A DNA stretch of 64,000 nucleotides from Salinilacustrithrix flava (GTDB taxonomy: Bacteria; Actinomycetota; Acidimicrobiia; Acidimicrobiales; Salinilacustritrichaceae), in assembly GCF_041228405.1 (NCBI RefSeq), contig NZ_CP133888.1, positions 4,043,661 through 4,107,660 of the forward strand, given 5' to 3'. Below are positions 47,059 to 54,190 of the stretch, piece by piece. Both the position numbers and the translations under genes were made by a program. Under the pieces are notes generated by a model. That model was given only the letters and a program-made list of their open reading frames with translations, ran no database searches and was not told where the DNA came from. Numbering within the stretch: position 1 is the first letter of the stretch; every line of letters starts with the position of its first letter.

Positions 47059-48566
47059 GACGCCACCCCCAGCGCCGCGGTGCCGGCGCTGGAGCGCAGG
47101 GCGAGGGCGATGGCGACCTGCTCGTCGTCGAGCGGGCCGTCGCGACCATCGAGGTCGGCGGCCGTGCGGGCGACCCGGCGGATGCGCTCCACGCCCCGGC
47201 CGGACAGGCGGCCGTCGCGCATCAGCGCCTCCAGCAGCCGACGAGCCGATGCGGTGAGCGGCGCCCACCGCTCCAGCTTCGGGGCCGGGAGCAGGGCGTT
47301 GCAGGCGACGCCGCGCTCGGCGGCTCGAGCACGTGCGCGGCGCACCCGACCGGCGACGACCGCGGTCGGCTCGCCCGGTTCCCCGCCGAGCAGGTCCCCC
47401 GGTTCGGGGCGGTCGATCTCGACGCGCAGGTCGAAGCGGTCGAGCAGGGGTCCCGAGAGCCGCCGCAGGTACCGCCCCCGGGAGTTCTCCGAGCAGCGGC
47501 ACCCGCCCGGCGCCGGCCCGCAGGGGCAGGGGTTGGTCGCCGCCACCAGCTGGAACCGGGCCGGGTACGTGACCGACGCCCGGGCCCGACTGACCCGGAC
47601 CACGCCGTCCTCGAGGGGTTGGCGGAGCGCGTCGAGCACCGACGGCGGGAACTCGCCCAGCTCGTCGCAGAAGAGGACCCCGCCGTGGGCGCAGGACACC
47701 TCGCCGGGCCGCATCGCCACCGTGCCGCCGCCGATGAGGGCCACGGCCGAGGCGGTGTGGTGCGGGGCGCGGAACGGGGGCCGACGGACCAGGCCGGTGG
47801 AGGGCGTGGCGCCGGCGGCCGAGTGGATCTGGGTCACCTCGAGGGCGACGTCGTCGTCCAGGTCGGGCAGCAGCCCGGGCAGCCGGGTGGCCAGCAGCGT
47901 CTTGCCCGACCCCGGCGGGCCGGCGAGCAGCACGTGGTGGCCACCGGCGGCGGCGATCTCCATGGCGCGGCGCCCCAGGGCCTGCCCGCGCACGTCGGCG
48001 ATGTCCGGCGGGGGTGGCTCCTCCACGACCGGCGCGTCGGGCGGGTCGGGCCAGGGACGCTCGACGCGGAGCGCGGCGACCAGCTCGGTGAGCGTGGAGG
48101 CACAGCGCACCTCGAGGCCCGGGATGACGCCGGCTTCGGCCGCTGCGGCCGGTGCCACGACGACGCCGTCGACCCGATCGCGCACGCCGGCGACCAGCGG
48201 GACCATGCCGCGGACGCTGCGCACGGACCCGTCGAGGCCGAGCTCACCGAGGAACGCCCAGCGCGCCACGGCCTCGGCCGGGACGGTGCCGGTGGCGACG
48301 AGCACCCCGACGGCGAGCGCGAGGTCGAGCCCGGTGCCGAGCTTGTGGAGCGCGGAGGGCGCCAGGTTCACCGTGATGCGGCGCGGTGGCCAGTCGAGGT
48401 CGCTCGACAGCACGGCCGCCCGAACGCGGTCACGTGCCTCGCGGCAGGACGCGTCGGGCAGGCCGACGATGGAAAGCGAGGGCAGGCCGTTGCCGACGTA
48501 CACCTCGACCTGGACGGGGTGGCCGGTGACGCCGAGGAGCGTGGCGGCCGGGACGGATGCGAGCAC
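47055..48566 (-). CDS. comM: Magnesium-chelatase-like AAA+ ATPase ComM
   Basis: A 503-residue AAA+ protein that acts as a branch-migration helicase in transformation. The N-terminal Lon-like domain contains VEVYVGNGLPSLSIVGLPD and RITVNLAPSALHKLGTGLDLA; the AAA+ module has Walker A LLAGPPGSGKT at about residue 217 and FCDELGEFPPSVLDALRQPLE; a Cys cluster (NPCPCGPAPGGCRC) follows. The start is GTG 48566 with GGAGGGA upstream. It heads the comM-dprA-xerC-whiG operon. Confidence 0.93.
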   Translation of the reverse strand: MLASVPAATLLGVTGHPVQVEVYVGNGLPSLSIVGLPDASCREARDRVRAAVLSSDLDWPPRRITVNLAPSALHKLGTGLDLALAVGVLVATGTVPAEAVARWAFLGELGLDGSVRSVRGMVPLVAGVRDRVDGVVVAPAAAAEAGVIPGLEVRCASTLTELVAALRVERPWPDPPDAPVVEEPPPPDIADVRGQALGRRAMEIAAAGGHHVLLAGPPGSGKTLLATRLPGLLPDLDDDVALEVTQIHSAAGATPSTGLVRRPPFRAPHHTASAVALIGGGTVAMRPGEVSCAHGGVLFCDELGEFPPSVLDALRQPLEDGVVRVSRARASVTYPARFQLVAATNPCPCGPAPGGCRCSENSRGRYLRRLSGPLLDRFDLRVEIDRPEPGDLLGGEPGEPTAVVAGRVRRARARAAERGVACNALLPAPKLERWAPLTASARRLLEALMRDGRLSGRGVERIRRVARTAADLDGRDGPLDDEQVAIALALRSSAGTAALGVAS

Positions 48567-48644
48567 GGAGGTCCCTCCAGCAGTGCGGAGTGGACGGCCG
48601 TGCGCCGGCGCATCGAGCGGACCGGACGAACCGGTCGATACGAG

Positions 48645-48650
48645 ACCCTA
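48645..48650 (-). promoter_or_regulatory. Predicted -10 (TAGGGT) for the comM operon
   Basis: On the minus strand TAGGGT lies about 78 bases before the comM GTG and is part of a small GACCCT/AGGGTC hairpin (48644-48660). It would give a leader of about 72 bases carrying the GGAGGGA site. The -35 is not obvious. Confidence 0.3.
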
Positions 48651-48679
48651 CATCAGGGTCGCCGACAGGAACCCCGTGG

Positions 48680-49456
48680 CTAGCGCCCGTGGAAGGTCGG
48701 TTCCCGCTTCTCCATGAAGCTGGCGATCGCCTCCGCAGTGTCCTTCGACGCCAGCGTGATCGACTGGGCCATGCCTTCGGCTTCGAGGGCCTCCTGCAGG
48801 GTGCGGGAGTACGAGTCGTTCAGGAGCCGCTTCGTCAGGCCGAGCGCGATCGGCGGGCCTCCGGCGAGGCGCTCCGCCCAGTCGGCGACGAAGCCGTCGA
48901 GGTCGCCGTCGGGCACGACGTGGTTGACCAGCCCGAAGTCCTCGGCCTGCTCGGCCGACAGCATGTCGGCGAAGAACGCGAGCTCCTTGGCCTTGTGCAG
49001 CGGAAGGAGCCGGGGCAGCAGCCACGATGCGCCGCCGTCCAGGGCCAAGCCGCGCTTGGCGAAGATCATCGAGAAGCGAGCGGCCTCACCGGCGACCACC
49101 AGGTCACATCCGAGCGCGAGGGAGAAGCCGGCACCGGCGGCGACGCCGGGCACCTTGGCGATGGTCGGCTGGGGCAGATCGTGGAGACCCTGGATCGCCT
49201 TGGCCACGCTGCGCATGGCGGTCATCTGGTGAGGCGGCTCCTCGCCCGGCGGAAGCCACAGGTCGGCACCCGAGCAGAAGTCGCCACCCGCGCCAGTGAC
49301 GATCACGGCCCGGTCACGCCGCGGGTTGCGGGCGATCTCGTCCCAGATGCGTGCCATCTCGGTCCACTGCGCGGGGTCGACGGCGTTCTTCTTCTGGGGC
49401 TTGTTCAGCGTGACGGTGACGATGCCGCCGTCGCGCTCGACCTGAAGGGTTTCCAT
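48680..49456 (-). CDS. Enoyl-CoA hydratase/isomerase family protein
   Basis: A 258-residue crotonase starting METLQVERDGG. Oxyanion-hole segments are GDFCSGADL and VPGVAAGAGFSLAL; the late block is IFAKRGLALDGGASWLLPRLL. It likely hydrates or isomerises an enoyl-CoA; the substrate is not evident. It is about 26-30% similar by eye in layout to the hydratase at 22502 but clearly a different paralogue. ATG 49456 is preceded by a -10-like TAGGTT, part of a promoter shared head-to-head with the 36-residue gene. Confidence 0.88.
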   Translation of the reverse strand: METLQVERDGGIVTVTLNKPQKKNAVDPAQWTEMARIWDEIARNPRRDRAVIVTGAGGDFCSGADLWLPPGEEPPHQMTAMRSVAKAIQGLHDLPQPTIAKVPGVAAGAGFSLALGCDLVVAGEAARFSMIFAKRGLALDGGASWLLPRLLPLHKAKELAFFADMLSAEQAEDFGLVNHVVPDGDLDGFVADWAERLAGGPPIALGLTKRLLNDSYSRTLQEALEAEGMAQSITLASKDTAEAIASFMEKREPTFHGR

Positions 49457-49464
49457 GGCTCGGG

Positions 49465-49474
49465 AACCTAGTGT
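49465..49474. promoter_or_regulatory. Overlapping bidirectional -10 elements
   Basis: The sequence AACCTAGTGT holds TAGTGT (49469-49474) on the plus strand, 6 bases before ATG 49481, and TAGGTT (49465-49470) on the minus strand, 8 bases before ATG 49456. They share the central TA of CTAG. Both genes would be transcribed leaderless and divergently from one AT-containing core. Confidence 0.55.
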
Positions 49475-49480
49475 TCGACC

Positions 49481-49591
49481 ATGGGCCTCAACCCCTACCG
49501 CCCCCAGAAGCACCGTCGCAGCGATCTCGTCTTCGTGGCCGCCGGCCTCATCGTCGCCGTGCTGCTCGTGCTCTGGGCCCTTTTCGGCTAG
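49481..49591 (+). CDS. Small membrane protein, 36 residues
   Basis: The frame encodes MGLNPYRPQKHRRSDLVF, then a hydrophobic helix of about 19 residues rich in Val, Leu and Ala, ending ALFG. A basic N-terminal stretch followed by one membrane helix suggests an inner-membrane microprotein with its N-terminus inside. TAGTGT 6 bases upstream supports transcription starting at the ATG. I recall similar MGxNPxR microproteins in actinobacteria, of unknown function. It is divergent from the enoyl-CoA hydratase and is short enough to be missed by gene callers. Confidence 0.6.
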   Translation: MGLNPYRPQKHRRSDLVFVAAGLIVAVLLVLWALFG

Positions 49592-49685
49592 CTCAGGCTC
49601 CGGCCCCTGCGGGCCGTTCGGCCCTCGCAACGCTGCCGCCTGCTCGCTGGCGCTCCCGACGCCGGCCTTCGGCTAGCTCGGGCTC
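49583..49685. repeat. 18-bp direct repeats flanking a GC-rich hairpin segment
   Basis: TTCGGCTAGCTCAGGCTC (49583-49600) and TTCGGCTAGCTCGGGCTC (49668-49685) differ at one position and lie 85 bases apart. The first overlaps the stop of the 36-residue gene and the second overlaps the yraN stop. Between them, GGGCC-GTTC-GGCCC (49611-49624) forms a hairpin that can terminate both convergent genes. Confidence 0.65.
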
Positions 49686-50028
49686 AGAAGCAGCCCTCGT
49701 AGCGCTCCACCTGGCCGCGCAGCACGCTGACCACGTCGAAGCGCAGGACCCGGGCCCGGTTGCCCGTCTCGGCGCAGAACCGCTGGGCCAACCCGCGGAT
49801 GCGGCGCTGCTTGGTGACGGTGACGGCCTCGGCCGGGTGCCCGAAGCGATCGGACGTGCGGGTCTTCACCTCGGCGAACACGAGCACGTCGTTGCGGCGG
49901 AGGACGAGGTCGAGCTCGCCGTCGCCGCAGCGCCAGTTGCGGGCCACGACCTCGTAGCCGTCGGCCTCGTACCGGCGGGCCGCGAGGCGCTCGCCGTGGG
50001 CACCGAGCTTCTGGCGGGCGACGGTCAC
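49684..50028 (-). CDS. yraN: YraN family (UPF0102) nuclease-like protein
   Basis: A 114-residue protein with the restriction-endonuclease-like fold of UPF0102: LGAHGERLAARRYEADGYEVVARNWRC, then GELDLVLRRNDVLVFAEVKTR, where D and ExK match the PD-(D/E)XK layout. Its substrate and role are unproven. The start is GTG 50028, ten bases after the DUF2469 stop. Confidence 0.9.
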   Translation of the reverse strand: MTVARQKLGAHGERLAARRYEADGYEVVARNWRCGDGELDLVLRRNDVLVFAEVKTRTSDRFGHPAEAVTVTKQRRIRGLAQRFCAETGNRARVLRFDVVSVLRGQVERYEGCF

Positions 50029-50038
50029 GGGCCGGGTC

Positions 50039-50362
50039 CTAGCTGGGGCCCTTGCGGAACGACTCGAGGTCGATGTCGGCCTTGGGGAGCTCTTCGATGT
50101 TGACGTCCTTGAACGTCACGACCTGGACCCGGGACACGAAGCGGCTGGAGCGGTACATGTCCCACACCCAGGCGTCGCGCAGCTCGAGCTCGACGAAGGG
50201 GGTGCCGCCGGCGTCGCGCACGGTGCGCTGAACCTCGTTGGCCAGGTAGAAGCGGCGCTCGGTCTCCACCACGTAGGTGAACGTGGGGCTGACGTCTTTG
50301 TACTCGCGGTACAGCTGGAGCTCGATGTCGGCTTCGTAGGCCTCGAGGTCGTCGGCGCTCAC
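50039..50362 (-). CDS. DUF2469 domain protein
   Basis: A 107-residue protein typical of actinobacteria: ADDLEAYEADIELQLYREYKDV, VVETERRFYLANEVQ, DAWVWDMYRSSRFV, VVTFKDVNIEEL. It is conserved near rnhB/yraN/lepB but its function is unknown. GTG 50362 is supported by a -10-like TACGGT 6 bases upstream; an earlier in-frame start at 50386 lacks that. It is a useful lineage marker. Confidence 0.9.
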   Translation of the reverse strand: MSADDLEAYEADIELQLYREYKDVSPTFTYVVETERRFYLANEVQRTVRDAGGTPFVELELRDAWVWDMYRSSRFVSRVQVVTFKDVNIEELPKADIDLESFRKGPS

Positions 50363-50368
50363 AGCGAC

Positions 50369-50374
50369 ACCGTA
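50369..50374 (-). promoter_or_regulatory. Predicted -10 (TACGGT) of DUF2469-yraN, leaderless
   Basis: On the minus strand TACGGT is followed by 6 bases and GTG 50362. This indicates transcription separate from lepB, which ends 52 bases upstream. Confidence 0.45.
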
Positions 50375-50414
50375 ACCCGGCCCCACCGACGAGAACCCCG
50401 ATGTCTGGCCCCGG

Positions 50415-51095
50415 TCACAGGTGGGCGATGCGTCCCGGCGGCCACACCCGGGCGATGGCCCGACCGACCACCAGCTCCTCGGGCACCGGCCCGAACCGGC
50501 GGCTGTCCTTGCTGTTGCGCCGGCTGTCGCCCATCACGAAGACGTGGTCCTCGGGCACGCGGACCGGCGCGAAGTCGTCGGTGATCGCCTCGGCGGACAG
50601 GTACGGCTCGAGCAGGGTGCGCCCGTCGATGACGACCCGGCCGTCCTGGCCCCACACCGTCTCGCCCGGCAGGGCCACCACCCGCTTGATCAGCTCCCGG
50701 CCCCGCGGCTCGATGAGGCCGAGCGCCTCCAGCGCCTCACGGCCGAGGCGCACCGGCAGCAGCGACTCGTCGACGACCTCGGGCTGGGCCGGGTCGTCGA
50801 ACACCACCACGTCGCCGCGCCGGGGTTCGTGCAGCTCGTAGGACAGCCGCGACACCACGACCCGGTCGCCGGTGGCGAGCTGGGGCTCCATCGACTCCGA
50901 CGGGATGAAGAAGGCCTGGGCCAGGAACGCCTTGACGACGAGCGCGATGACCGCGGCCCCGATCAGCAGGAGCGGGATCTCGAGCAGCAGGCGGCCCGGA
51001 CCGGGTTCGGCCTCGGGGCGACGGAGGGCGGGGAGCTCGTCCACGTCCTCGTCGCGAGCTCGCTCCGAGACGTCGACGCCCTGCCAGTCGATCAC
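50415..51095 (-). CDS. lepB: Signal peptidase I
   Basis: A 226-residue membrane protease that removes signal peptides of secreted proteins. One membrane helix (about residues 37-57) precedes the catalytic Ser68 in IPSESMEPQL; the general base is Lys137 in ELIKRVVALPGE; GDSRRNSKDSR is the conserved box E. This is the usual Ser-Lys bacterial type, unlike the Ser-His SipW-type enzyme at 63299-63823. The start is GTG 51095, 24 bases after the rplS stop, so it belongs to the rplS transcript. Confidence 0.96.
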   Translation of the reverse strand: MIDWQGVDVSERARDEDVDELPALRRPEAEPGPGRLLLEIPLLLIGAAVIALVVKAFLAQAFFIPSESMEPQLATGDRVVVSRLSYELHEPRRGDVVVFDDPAQPEVVDESLLPVRLGREALEALGLIEPRGRELIKRVVALPGETVWGQDGRVVIDGRTLLEPYLSAEAITDDFAPVRVPEDHVFVMGDSRRNSKDSRRFGPVPEELVVGRAIARVWPPGRIAHL

Positions 51096-51119
51096 GCTGC
51101 TGCGTTGATCACGGCGCGA

Positions 51120-51467
51120 TCAGAAGTCGCGCTTCTCCTTGACCTTGGCCCGCTTCCCCACGCGATCGCGCAGGTAGTAGAGCTTGGCCCGACGGACGTC
51201 GCCACGGATGACGACCTCGATCTTGGCGACCGTGGGGGTGTGGAGCGGGAAGGTGCGCTCGACGCCGACGCCGTTGGAGAGCTTGCGGACCGTGTAGGTC
51301 TCGCGCACGCCGGCGCCCTGGCGCTTGATGACGACGCCCTTGAACTGCTGGACGCGCTCCTTGTTGCCCTCGACCACGCGGACGTGGACGTTCACCGTGT
51401 CGCCGGGGGCGAATTCGGGGATGTCGTCTCGGAGGTTGGCGAGATCGACGAGGTCGGTCTGGTGCAT
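51120..51467 (-). CDS. rplS: 50S ribosomal protein L19
   Basis: A 115-residue L19, at the subunit interface of the 50S. Blocks: IPEFAPGDTVNVHVRVVEG, RVQQFKGVVIKRQGAGV, ETYTVRKLSNGVGVERTFPLHTP and RRAKLYYLRDRVGK. It follows trmD but with a 109-base gap that carries its own predicted promoter. Confidence 0.98.
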   Translation of the reverse strand: MHQTDLVDLANLRDDIPEFAPGDTVNVHVRVVEGNKERVQQFKGVVIKRQGAGVRETYTVRKLSNGVGVERTFPLHTPTVAKIEVVIRGDVRRAKLYYLRDRVGKRAKVKEKRDF

Positions 51468-51531
51468 GGTGGCGTCCTGGGGCAGATTCGTACGGGCGTG
51501 TGCGCGCGGCGGTGCCGGCAGCGAACGAGTC

Positions 51532-51562
51532 AGTGTAGGGCTGCCGCCCCGCCCCCGACCAA
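51532..51562 (-). promoter_or_regulatory. Predicted promoter of rplS (TACACT -10)
   Basis: On the minus strand CCCTACACTGAC carries TACACT (51532-51537) about 65 bases before the rplS ATG. TTGGTC (51557-51562) is a possible -35, but the 19-base spacing is long. The 9-base core CCTACACTG is identical to that before rpsB. Confidence 0.4.
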
Positions 51563-51576
51563 CCCGAGCACGGCTC

Positions 51577-52359
51577 CTAGCGGTGGGTGTCGGGGTCCGG
51601 GATGAGCGTGCGCACCTGGGCCAGCAGGTGGAACTCGCCGAGCACGGATTCGTCCTCGGGCGTGAGGGGTCGGGCCGCCAGCATGTCGGGACGGGACACC
51701 GCCGTGCGCACGAGCGACTGGGCGTGGCGCCAGCGGGCGATGCGGCCGTGGTCGCCGGAGCGCAGGACCTCGGGCACCTCCCGGCCGCGGAAGTCGGCGG
51801 GGCGCGTGTACTGGGGGTACTCGAGCAACCCGGACGAGAACGACTCCTCGGTGCTGCTCTCTGCGTTGCCCATCACCCCCGGCACCAGGCGACCGACGGC
51901 CTCGATCACCACCATGGCCGCGACCTCGCCGCCGGCGAGCACGTAGTCGCCGATCGACAGCTCACCGTCGCACCAACCGTCGACCACGCGCTGGTCCACG
52001 CCCTCGTAGCGACCGCAGAGCAGTGAGAACCCGCCCGATGCCGACAGCTCCCGGGCGGTCTCCTGGTCGAAGCGACGTCCACCGGGGCCGAGCAGGAACA
52101 GGGGCCGGGGCGGGTCGGCCGCCTCGATGGCGGTCACGAGCGGGTCGGGCATCAGCACCATGCCGGCGCCCCCACCGAAGGGCGCATCGTCGACCGTGCG
52201 GTGCACGTCGGTGGTGTGGGCCCGCAGGTCCCGGGTGCGCACGTCGAGCAGGCCGCGCTCGCGGGCCTTGCCGAGCAGGCTCTGGGACGCGAAGCCCTCC
52301 ACGATCTCGGGGAAGATCGTGAAGACGTCGATCCGCAGGGCCTCGGCCGGCTCGCTCAC
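51577..52359 (-). CDS. trmD: tRNA (guanine-37-N1)-methyltransferase
   Basis: A 260-residue SPOUT methyltransferase that makes m1G37 from SAM. It begins after a few residues with LRIDVFTIFPEIVEGF; DDAPFGGGAGMVL, LCGRYEGVDQRVVDGW and the trefoil-knot stretch SIGDYVLAGGEVAAMVVIEA are intact. GTG 52359 overlaps the rimM stop as GTGA. Confidence 0.97.
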   Translation of the reverse strand: MSEPAEALRIDVFTIFPEIVEGFASQSLLGKARERGLLDVRTRDLRAHTTDVHRTVDDAPFGGGAGMVLMPDPLVTAIEAADPPRPLFLLGPGGRRFDQETARELSASGGFSLLCGRYEGVDQRVVDGWCDGELSIGDYVLAGGEVAAMVVIEAVGRLVPGVMGNAESSTEESFSSGLLEYPQYTRPADFRGREVPEVLRSGDHGRIARWRHAQSLVRTAVSRPDMLAARPLTPEDESVLGEFHLLAQVRTLIPDPDTHR

Positions 52360-52853
52360 GCCAGGTCCAGCAGGCCCTCGGGCGGATCGATCTCGATGAC
52401 GTCGCCCACGTCGACGACGAAGGGCAGCGGCACCAGCCGTCCGTCGTCGAGCTCGACGAGGTCGTGGGCCGGGTTGTCGATGATCGCGGTGCAGGTGCCG
52501 ACCTCGGTGCCGTCGGTGAGCACGACGGGCAACCCGATCAACTCGTGCACGAACCAGACGTCGGGGTCGTCGACGGGCTCGGCTCGCAGGACCAGCCCGT
52601 GCAGGGGGTCCACGTCCTCGCGCGTGGCGAAGCCCTCGAAGCGGACGCGCCAACGGTGCTGGTGCGGGTGGGCCTCCACGACCGTGAGCGGACCGCGATC
52701 GGTCTGCAGCACGGAGCCGGCGGCCAGCCGGTCCTCGCGGTCGGTGAGGAGGGCGACGATGACCTCGCCCTTGAGCCCGTGGGGCTTGGCGATGGTCCCG
52801 ACCTCGAGGAGCTCGGGTAGCGGAGCGCCAGCGGAGCGACCGGATTCGGGCAA
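52356..52853 (-). CDS. rimM: 16S rRNA processing protein RimM
   Basis: A 165-residue ribosome-maturation factor with the RimM core LLEVGTIAKPHGLKGEV, a PRC-barrel half (WFVHELIGLPVVL) and the closing LPLPFVVDVGDVIEIDPPEGLLDL. TTG 52853 is chosen because GGAGG stands 4 bases upstream and no other start lies before the core; a longer frame to 52898 crosses an AGCGGAGCG repeat. The start is less certain than the rest. Confidence 0.92.
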   Translation of the reverse strand: MPESGRSAGAPLPELLEVGTIAKPHGLKGEVIVALLTDREDRLAAGSVLQTDRGPLTVVEAHPHQHRWRVRFEGFATREDVDPLHGLVLRAEPVDDPDVWFVHELIGLPVVLTDGTEVGTCTAIIDNPAHDLVELDDGRLVPLPFVVDVGDVIEIDPPEGLLDLA

Positions 52854-52904
52854 GGGGCCTCCGTGGACGTGGGAGTGCGCGCAGCGGAGCGAGCACACTC
52901 CGAT

Positions 52905-53168
52905 CTAGTCGGCGAACTCCACGTCGACCTCGACGCCGTCCTTGGCGGCCGCGGCGCGCACGACGGCGCGGATGGCCTGGGCGGTGCGGCCCCGGCGTCC
53001 GATGACGCGACCGGTGTCGCCGTCGCCGACCGTGACGGTCAGCTCGACGCGCTCGTCGTCACCGTCGACCTCGACCGACACCTCGTCGGGCTGGGAGACG
53101 ATGGAGCGGCAGATGTACTCGCAGACCGCAGCGGCGGTCGGGGCCAGCTCGGTGTCGACGTCGCTCAC
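52905..53168 (-). CDS. khpA: KH-domain RNA-binding protein KhpA
   Basis: An 87-residue single-KH protein with the GxxG loop in GRVIGRRGRTAQAIRAVVRAAA. KhpA proteins bind RNA broadly and, in firmicutes, partner with KhpB/Jag. It stands between rpsP and rimM, its conserved place. GTG 53168 overlaps the rpsP stop as GTGA. Confidence 0.93.
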   Translation of the reverse strand: MSDVDTELAPTAAAVCEYICRSIVSQPDEVSVEVDGDDERVELTVTVGDGDTGRVIGRRGRTAQAIRAVVRAAAAKDGVEVDVEFAD

Positions 53169-53503
53169 GATTCGGCGCCGGCGGCGACTTCGGCTTCGGC
53201 CGGTGCGGCGTTCTTGTCGAACTGCTCGGCACCCTCGGGCATGGGCTCGCCCTTGAGCTGGGCCATCGCACCGGACAGCGTCAGCAGCTTGCCGACGGTC
53301 TCGGTGGGCTGGGCGCCGTTCTGGAGCCAGTGCACGGCACGCTCGTTGTCGACCTTGATCACCGACGGGTCACGACGGGCGTCGTAGTGCCCGATGATCT
53401 CGATGAACCGACCGTCGCGGGGCGAACGGGAGTCGGCGGCGACGATGCGGTAGGTGGGCTGCTTCTTCTTGCCCATCCGCATGAGGCGGAGCTTGACGGC
53501 CAC
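53165..53503 (-). CDS. rpsP: 30S ribosomal protein S16
   Basis: A 112-residue S16: VKLRLMRMGKKKQPTYRIVAADSR, RFIEIIGHYDARRDP, VDNERAVHWLQNGAQPTETV, with an acidic Ala-rich tail of about 30 residues beyond the usual end. The start is GTG 53503 with AGAGAAGAG about 8 bases upstream; the frame extends to 53608 but that part is not conserved. Confidence 0.97.
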   Translation of the reverse strand: MAVKLRLMRMGKKKQPTYRIVAADSRSPRDGRFIEIIGHYDARRDPSVIKVDNERAVHWLQNGAQPTETVGKLLTLSGAMAQLKGEPMPEGAEQFDKNAAPAEAEVAAGAES

Positions 53504-53578
53504 GGTGTCTCTTCTCTGGGTCCAGGGGATGCGTTCGGGTCTGCCGGCGCGCCGGGGAGGCGGCAGGCACAGTCGACC

Positions 53579-53608
53579 AGTGTGCGTGGTCGGTGCCCCG
53601 CGAAGCAA
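53579..53608 (-). promoter_or_regulatory. Possible promoter of the rpsP operon
   Basis: On the minus strand TTGCTT (53603-53608) and CACACT (53579-53584) are 18 bases apart, about 75 bases before the rpsP GTG. The -10 lacks the first T, but its GCACACTGG context resembles the rpsB and rplS promoters. The rest of the 189-base gap to the ECF sigma gene shows nothing else I can name. Confidence 0.3.
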
Positions 53609-53692
53609 CCTGCGGGATTCTGGCAGCGACGGCGGAACACGGCGACGGCCGGGCCACTAAACCGATCGGCGTGCTGATGCGTGTTGTTCGTG

Positions 53693-54190
53693 ATGGGAGC
53701 TGACGGACCGGAGGAGTTCTGCGACGCCGTGCGCGGCCGTCTGGTCGGCGCGCTCGCGTTGGCGACCGGGCGGCGAGCGGTCGCGGAGGAGCTCGCCCAG
53801 GAGGCGCTGGTGCGGGTGTGGCAGCGCTGGGACCGGGTGTCCCAGCTGGATGTACCGGAAGCGTGGGCGGTGCGGGTTGGTCTGAACCTGGCCGGCTCGT
53901 GGCACCGCCGCCGCCAGGCGGAGTGGCGAGCGAACCGGCGAGCGGACCGCAACGAGTTCACGGTCGAAGAGGACCGGGCTGCCGCCGTGGCTGTTCGCGA
54001 GGCGGTCTCGGCGCTGCCCGACCGGCAGCGGTCGGTGATCGTGGCCCGGTTCTTCCTTGGCTACGACGTCGCCGCAACAGCTGCGCTGCTCGAATGCGCG
54101 GAGGGAACCGTGAAGGCAACGACGCACCAGGCCCTGGCGCGGCTGCGAACCGTGGGGCTCGTCGAGGACGAGGAGGTGCCGGTCCGATGA
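53693..54190 (+). CDS. ECF-type RNA polymerase sigma factor
   Basis: A 165-residue sigma-70 factor with regions 2 and 4 only. Region 2: AVAEELAQEALVRVWQRWDRV; region 4: LPDRQRSVIVARFFLGYDVAATAALLECAEGTVKATTHQALARLR. It resembles the actinobacterial SigE-like subfamily. ATG 53693 is chosen over the in-frame GTG 53681, but neither has a clear Shine-Dalgarno. Its stop overlaps the next start as ATGA, and that membrane protein is a likely anti-sigma partner. The signal is not identifiable. Confidence 0.85.
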   Translation: MGADGPEEFCDAVRGRLVGALALATGRRAVAEELAQEALVRVWQRWDRVSQLDVPEAWAVRVGLNLAGSWHRRRQAEWRANRRADRNEFTVEEDRAAAVAVREAVSALPDRQRSVIVARFFLGYDVAATAALLECAEGTVKATTHQALARLRTVGLVEDEEVPVR

